Shown here piece by piece: positions 60,623 through 64,000 of a stretch of 64,000 nt of DNA. Every line of letters begins with the position of its first letter. The stretch's first letter is position 1. Source of the stretch: Nitrososphaerales archaeon (GTDB taxonomy: Archaea > Thermoproteota > Nitrososphaeria > Nitrososphaerales > CADDZS01); NCBI GenBank assembly GCA_030041355.1, contig JASHNZ010000028.1, positions 27,870-91,869 on the forward strand. The letters are read 5' to 3'. The translations under genes were made by a program, and so were the position numbers. The notes under the pieces are model-generated. The model worked only from the letters and a program-made list of their open reading frames with translations, did not search any database and was not told where the DNA came from.

Positions 60623-61543
60623 TTAGCTGTGCTCCATATCACGATAGAGCTTGAGAGCTTCAGTCAGCCTCCGCAGCGATTCAGCGGTGTAGGGCTCACA
60701 TTGGAACATAATGTGTTGCACGCCTAGTTCTGCATAGCCGCGCATAGCCTCGGCCAACTCGTGCTCCGTTCCTGTCAGGGGATTGTCAAAGAAACTCGGT
60801 TTCTTTTCCTGAAGGTCTGGGTACCACAGGCCGATAAGCGCCGTAATCCCGATTGTCGCGGGGTCGCGCCCGATCTCGCGGCAGGAGGCTTCAATCTTGG
60901 TGAAACGGTCGGCCATTCGTGCAACCATCGTTTCCGGCTTGCCCATGTACCCAGTGTTCCAGAGGTCGGCGTATTTGGCTGTCAGTTGGAGCATTCGCGT
61001 GCCTTCGCTCCCCACCATCAGTGGAGGCCCTTCTGGACGCGGGCCGCGCGGCACGTCGTCGCAGTTCCGCGCTTGATAGTACTTTCCCTCGAAATCGACG
61101 CGTCCTGTGCGAAGCAGTGGCTTGATGATCTGCATGGCCTCCTCGAAGCGGTCGACGCGGTGATCGAAAGGCAACCCGAATGCCTGATACTCCGGCTCGT
61201 TCCATCCCGCGCCGATACCGAGGATTATGCGTCCGTGGCTCACCTCGTCGGCGGTCGTCGCCATTTTCGCGAGGATCGCTGGGTTGCGGAACGAATTGCA
61301 AGTAACCAGCGTACCGATCTCCACATGGCTCGTCGCTTCAGCCAGCGCTGGTAGCAAGGTCCAGGTTTCCCAGATCCCCCGAGTCGGCTCGCCAGGGTTG
61401 CGGTATAGGAGATGGTCGGCTAGCCAGATGCTGTCGAAGCCATCCATTTCTACCTGTTGGGCGACTGCACGAATCTCGTCATAGGGTCGCTTCCGGTTGC
61501 CTTCGCGGCTGTTCGCCGTGAAGACCAGCACTCCGATTTTCAC
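60623..61543 (-). CDS. LLM-class F420-dependent oxidoreductase (GC-rich)
   Basis: This 306-residue protein has 'MKIGVLVF', 'GFDSIWLADHLLYR', 'HVEIGTLVTC', 'TADEVSHGRIILGIGAGWNEPEY', here given in part, and 'PPLMVGSEGTRMLQLTAKYAD'. It is a full-length luciferase-like oxidoreductase, with F420 as likely cofactor. It is markedly GC-rich and probably came from an actinobacterium. It lies between the GNAT gene (convergent) and the Mhq-like pair (divergent). The substrate is unknown. Confidence 0.9.
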   Translation of the reverse strand: MKIGVLVFTANSREGNRKRPYDEIRAVAQQVEMDGFDSIWLADHLLYRNPGEPTRGIWETWTLLPALAEATSHVEIGTLVTCNSFRNPAILAKMATTADEVSHGRIILGIGAGWNEPEYQAFGLPFDHRVDRFEEAMQIIKPLLRTGRVDFEGKYYQARNCDDVPRGPRPEGPPLMVGSEGTRMLQLTAKYADLWNTGYMGKPETMVARMADRFTKIEASCREIGRDPATIGITALIGLWYPDLQEKKPSFFDNPLTGTEHELAEAMRGYAELGVQHIMFQCEPYTAESLRRLTEALKLYRDMEHS

Positions 61544-61736
61544 AGCTTACCGTGAACTTCGCCAATATTTGTAACTTCCCAGTAATCTCTTCAAGAGTGC
61601 AGTCTTTGAATCTCTTGATAATGCCTAAACCATCCTATTGGAGTTTCTTCACGCGATACCAATAACGATACATCTCTGCGAATCCCAAACTTCGATAAGT
61701 TGCAGCGTTCAACGAAGAAAGAATTAGGGATGATTG

Positions 61737-62747
61737 ATGGCAGGTAAGAGCTCTTCAGAAAATAGAGATATTCTCGGGATGCATCATGTAACCGCAATCG
61801 CGAGAAATCCGCAGACGAACATCGACTTTTACACCAGAGTCCTAGGTTTGAGGTTAGTCAAGTTAACGGTGAATTTCGATGATCCCCAAACATACCATCT
61901 CTATTACGGAGACAAAATCGGGCATCCCGGATCTGTTCTCACTTTCTTCCCGTGGCCTGATGCGCCGAGGGGGGTGCGAGGCACTGGTCAGGCAACAGTC
62001 ACTTCATTTTCTATTCCAGAGGGCTCGATGGATTACTGGAAGGCTCGGTTAGAGCAGAAGGCTGTGAAATTTGAAGAGGTTGCGAAGAGATTCAATCGCA
62101 AAGAAGAATATCTGACGTTTTACGACAGCGACGACTTGAAACTAGAGCTCGTCGCAACGGACCAAGCGAAGAAGCTAAGAAAAGGCTTCACTCCTTGGGA
62201 AAAATCTCCCGTGCCCCAAGAAAGGGCAATTCTAGGTTTTCACAGCGTGACTCTTACCGAAGAGGGATACGAGAAGACCGCGTCGTTACTCAAAGATACC
62301 ATGGGATTTCGCCTCGTCGAAGAGGAACGTGAACGTTTTAGATACGAAACTGGCGCCGGAGGTCCGAGTACTTATGTCGATTTGATCTGTCAGCCGGCTT
62401 TGCGCCGGGGCATGGTTCTGGCAGGAACGGTGCACCATATCGCCTTTCGAACTTCAAACGATGATCAGCAAAAGGCCTGGAGGCAGGATATTATTAGAGC
62501 AGGATTGAATCCCACGCCGGTGATCGATAGGCAGTACTTCCATTCTATCTATTTTAGAGAACCTGGCGGAGTCCTCTTTGAAATCGCGACAGATCCTCCG
62601 GGATTTACGCTTGACGAACCCGAGGAGGAATTGGGCACCTCTCTTAAACTGCCTCCGTGGCTAGAAGCTTCGAGGAAACACATCGAAAAGTCACTGCCGA
62701 AAGTGGAACTCTCCAAGTCCCTCGTCCAAAACCAAGCAATTGCATAA
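61737..62747 (+). CDS. Ring-cleaving dioxygenase of the MhqO/VOC family
   Basis: This protein of about 336 residues has two VOC halves. The metal ligands are visible: His in 'GMHHVTAIA', His and the second set in 'TVHHIAFRTSND', and Glu in 'GVLFEIATDP'. The sequence 'FYTRVLGLRLVKLTVNFDDP' and 'LTFFPWPDAPRG' match MhqO/MhqE-type dioxygenases, which in Bacillus act on quinones and hydroquinones under stress. ATG 61737 is chosen over the TTG at 61734. The next gene is an MhqD-like hydrolase, as in the Bacillus mhq operons. Confidence 0.87.
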   Translation: MAGKSSSENRDILGMHHVTAIARNPQTNIDFYTRVLGLRLVKLTVNFDDPQTYHLYYGDKIGHPGSVLTFFPWPDAPRGVRGTGQATVTSFSIPEGSMDYWKARLEQKAVKFEEVAKRFNRKEEYLTFYDSDDLKLELVATDQAKKLRKGFTPWEKSPVPQERAILGFHSVTLTEEGYEKTASLLKDTMGFRLVEEERERFRYETGAGGPSTYVDLICQPALRRGMVLAGTVHHIAFRTSNDDQQKAWRQDIIRAGLNPTPVIDRQYFHSIYFREPGGVLFEIATDPPGFTLDEPEEELGTSLKLPPWLEASRKHIEKSLPKVELSKSLVQNQAIA

Positions 62748-62774
62748 TTAAAAGTTCGCGGTGTCACGGGCGTA

Positions 62775-63437
62775 ATGCAGGAGGGTAAAGGCAATTCTGG
62801 CTCCAGAATGCTTCGCGGCTTCACTCATCGTTTCGTCCCCTCTCCAAATGGAAATCCCAGAGACTCGACGACGCTGCTTCTCCTGCATGGCACCGGTGGA
62901 AACGAGGAGGATTTGATGCCTCTCGGAAGGGAAGTGGGACGCAACTTTTCTCTCCTCAGCCCGCGTGGAAAAGTCCTTGAAGGGAATATGCCTCGCTTCT
63001 TTAGAAGGCTTGCCGAGGGAGTGTTTGATCTGGATGATCTGAAATTCAGGACTAACGAGCTTGCCGATTTTGTCAGGATGGCATCCCAGGAGTACTATTT
63101 CGATGCGAGAAAGGTCGTAGCATTAGGATACTCTAACGGGGCAAACATCGCAGCAAGCATCCTGCTACTTCGGCCCGAGGTTCTTCTCGGGGCCGTACTC
63201 TTTCGTGCGATGCTTCCTCTCGTCCCAGCTAGATTGCCCGAGCTTTCGAATAAGCACGTGCTTCTTTCAGCAGGCAAATATGATCAGATCGTGCCGACCG
63301 AACAGGTGCGTGAACTGGAGCAACTGCTCCGGAAATCAGGAGCTAAGGTGAGCTTGAACTGGGCTCAGTCAGATCACTCTCTAACTCAGGATGAAGTTAA
63401 CAAAGCAAAACAATTCCTTGAAACCCATTACTCGTGA
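62775..63437 (+). CDS. MhqD-like carboxylesterase/phospholipase
   Basis: This 220-residue alpha/beta hydrolase has 'LLLLHGTGGNEEDLMPLG', Ser in 'ALGYSNGANIAAS', Asp in 'LSAGKYDQIVPTEQ' and His in 'AQSDHSLTQDEV'. It belongs to the carboxylesterase/phospholipase 2 family that includes MhqD. ATG 62775 is used; ATG 62808 (MLRGFTHRF) is a possible alternative. It follows the dioxygenase by 27 nt, and pairing of the two is typical of quinone-stress operons. It may hydrolyse ring-cleavage products. Confidence 0.9.
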   Translation: MQEGKGNSGSRMLRGFTHRFVPSPNGNPRDSTTLLLLHGTGGNEEDLMPLGREVGRNFSLLSPRGKVLEGNMPRFFRRLAEGVFDLDDLKFRTNELADFVRMASQEYYFDARKVVALGYSNGANIAASILLLRPEVLLGAVLFRAMLPLVPARLPELSNKHVLLSAGKYDQIVPTEQVRELEQLLRKSGAKVSLNWAQSDHSLTQDEVNKAKQFLETHYS

Positions 63438-63549
63438 TGTTTGGGACTCTGCTTCACGCAACTTCAAATGGTTTGAAGAACCGTAAAAATTACTACTCTT
63501 GTGCGCGGTGCGCGGAAACCGCTTAATAAAGGAAGGGAGCTCGAAAGCC

Positions 63550-64000
63550 ATGGCTAGCAACCACGAGAGTATTAGGGCTAAGAAGCCAAAAGAAGAAGAG
63601 CTGATCCAAGAGTTTTCTCTCGGGCAAGATAAGGCCGAGAGGGATGTTTACACCAGTTTGACGTGGAAATCTCAGACATTCGCAAGAAGGCTCCCTTTCG
63701 AAGAGTTTAGTTAGATTCCACGGGGATCGGGGGTCTCATTCTTTCGCACTTCAGAAATCTCGGACTTCCACTCAACGACATGATCATGCACCCAAGAAGC
63801 AAAGAGGAAATTTTTCAGATGAGATTACGATCAAGAAGCTTGATTATCAAGTTGCGTTTGACAGGATATACCAGTTGGCAGAACCATCTGAAATCAGAGT
63901 CAAGCTGTTGTACGCCTTGCTCAAGCTATCCGAGGATTTGCCTTCGATCTTGTCAGATCCGGCTGCTGCCACAGTGACTTTGTTAGTGGAGCTATCCACT
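63550..64000 (+). pseudogene. Terminase-like (RNase H-fold) gene, frameshifted, running off the window
   Basis: From ATG 63550 the first frame reads MASNHESIRAKKPKEEELIQ, then FSLGQDKAERDVYTSLT. Near 63660 the reading shifts to VEISDIRKKAPFRRV, an in-frame TAG at 63708-63710, then LDSTGIGGLILSHFRNLGLP and MHPRSKEEIF. After a shift in a T5 run (63811-63815) the frame continues DEITIKKLDYQVAFDRIYQL to the window end. The DSTGIGG and SKEEI elements resemble the nuclease domain of large terminase subunits. It may be a provirus remnant. The last 60 residues look helical and do not clearly fit terminases. Confidence 0.35.

Noticed and set aside
1..64000. tRNA, rRNA and CRISPR genes
   Set aside because: Stretches resembling the T-arm motif (for example GGTTCGAAAT near 4925 and TCGAATCCC near 6200) lack matching acceptor stems or lie in coding sequence; no CRISPR-type repeats were seen.

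Overview
The window looks archaeal, most likely from a heterotrophic, aerobic thaumarchaeote (Nitrososphaeria) that does not oxidise ammonia; this placement is inference. Supporting signs are A/T-rich TATA-type boxes about 25-30 nt upstream of start codons with little sign of Shine-Dalgarno sites, many TTG/GTG starts, F420-type luciferase-like oxidoreductases, a PEF-type C-terminal sorting signal, an archaeal presenilin-like protease, a ba3-like (B-type) haem-copper oxidase with a membrane cupredoxin, and many exported YVTN beta-propellers. No rRNA, tRNA or CRISPR was found. Several GC-rich genes (NHL propeller 25.6-26.4 kb, TPR remnant 57.7-58.7 kb, GNAT 59.9 kb, F420 enzyme 60.6 kb) look bacterial in origin.

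Layout. 0-10 kb: VOC and F420-type oxidoreductase genes, a two-HTH regulator, a nucleotidyltransferase/D-threonine-aldolase-like operon with broken genes, a deiodinase-like redoxin, cupin and phosphoesterase, then an LsrF-like aldolase/thiolase - SET methyltransferase - M24 peptidase operon. 10-16 kb: a vapC remnant, zinc-ribbon proteins, an exported propeller, and a papain-like plus phospholipase-D-like pair. 15.6-30 kb: amino-acid and acid catabolism (FAD amine oxidase, M20 amidohydrolase, MmgE/PrpD, EamA exporter), a peroxiredoxin/DsbA-like pair, propellers and an S9 peptidase. 30-40 kb: an ABC-2 exporter operon, an unusual three-gene GTPase operon with an intracellular Ig-like scaffold, and an S53 acid peptidase. 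40-50 kb: surface proteins, a presenilin-like protease, a cytochrome oxidase operon (subunit II, subunit I, cupredoxin) and a divergent poxB. 50-64 kb: a large propeller, a 12-repeat Kelch-like stalk protein, a winged-helix/TolB-like/TPR regulator, truncated genes, and a quinone-detoxification-like mhqO/mhqD pair, ending in a broken terminase-like gene.

How the genes fit together: peptidases (S53, S9, M20, M24), amine oxidase and D-amino-acid enzymes suggest life on peptides. PoxB would oxidise pyruvate to acetate and pass electrons to the quinone pool, drained by the adjacent oxidase. The peroxiredoxin, DsbA-like and Mhq-like enzymes would handle oxidant and quinone stress. The S53 family and abundant glycan/Thr-rich surface proteins fit an acidic soil-like habitat (inference).

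Broken or frameshifted genes are unusually frequent (at least nine). Some are plainly decayed fossils; others differ by one base and could be sequencing indels.
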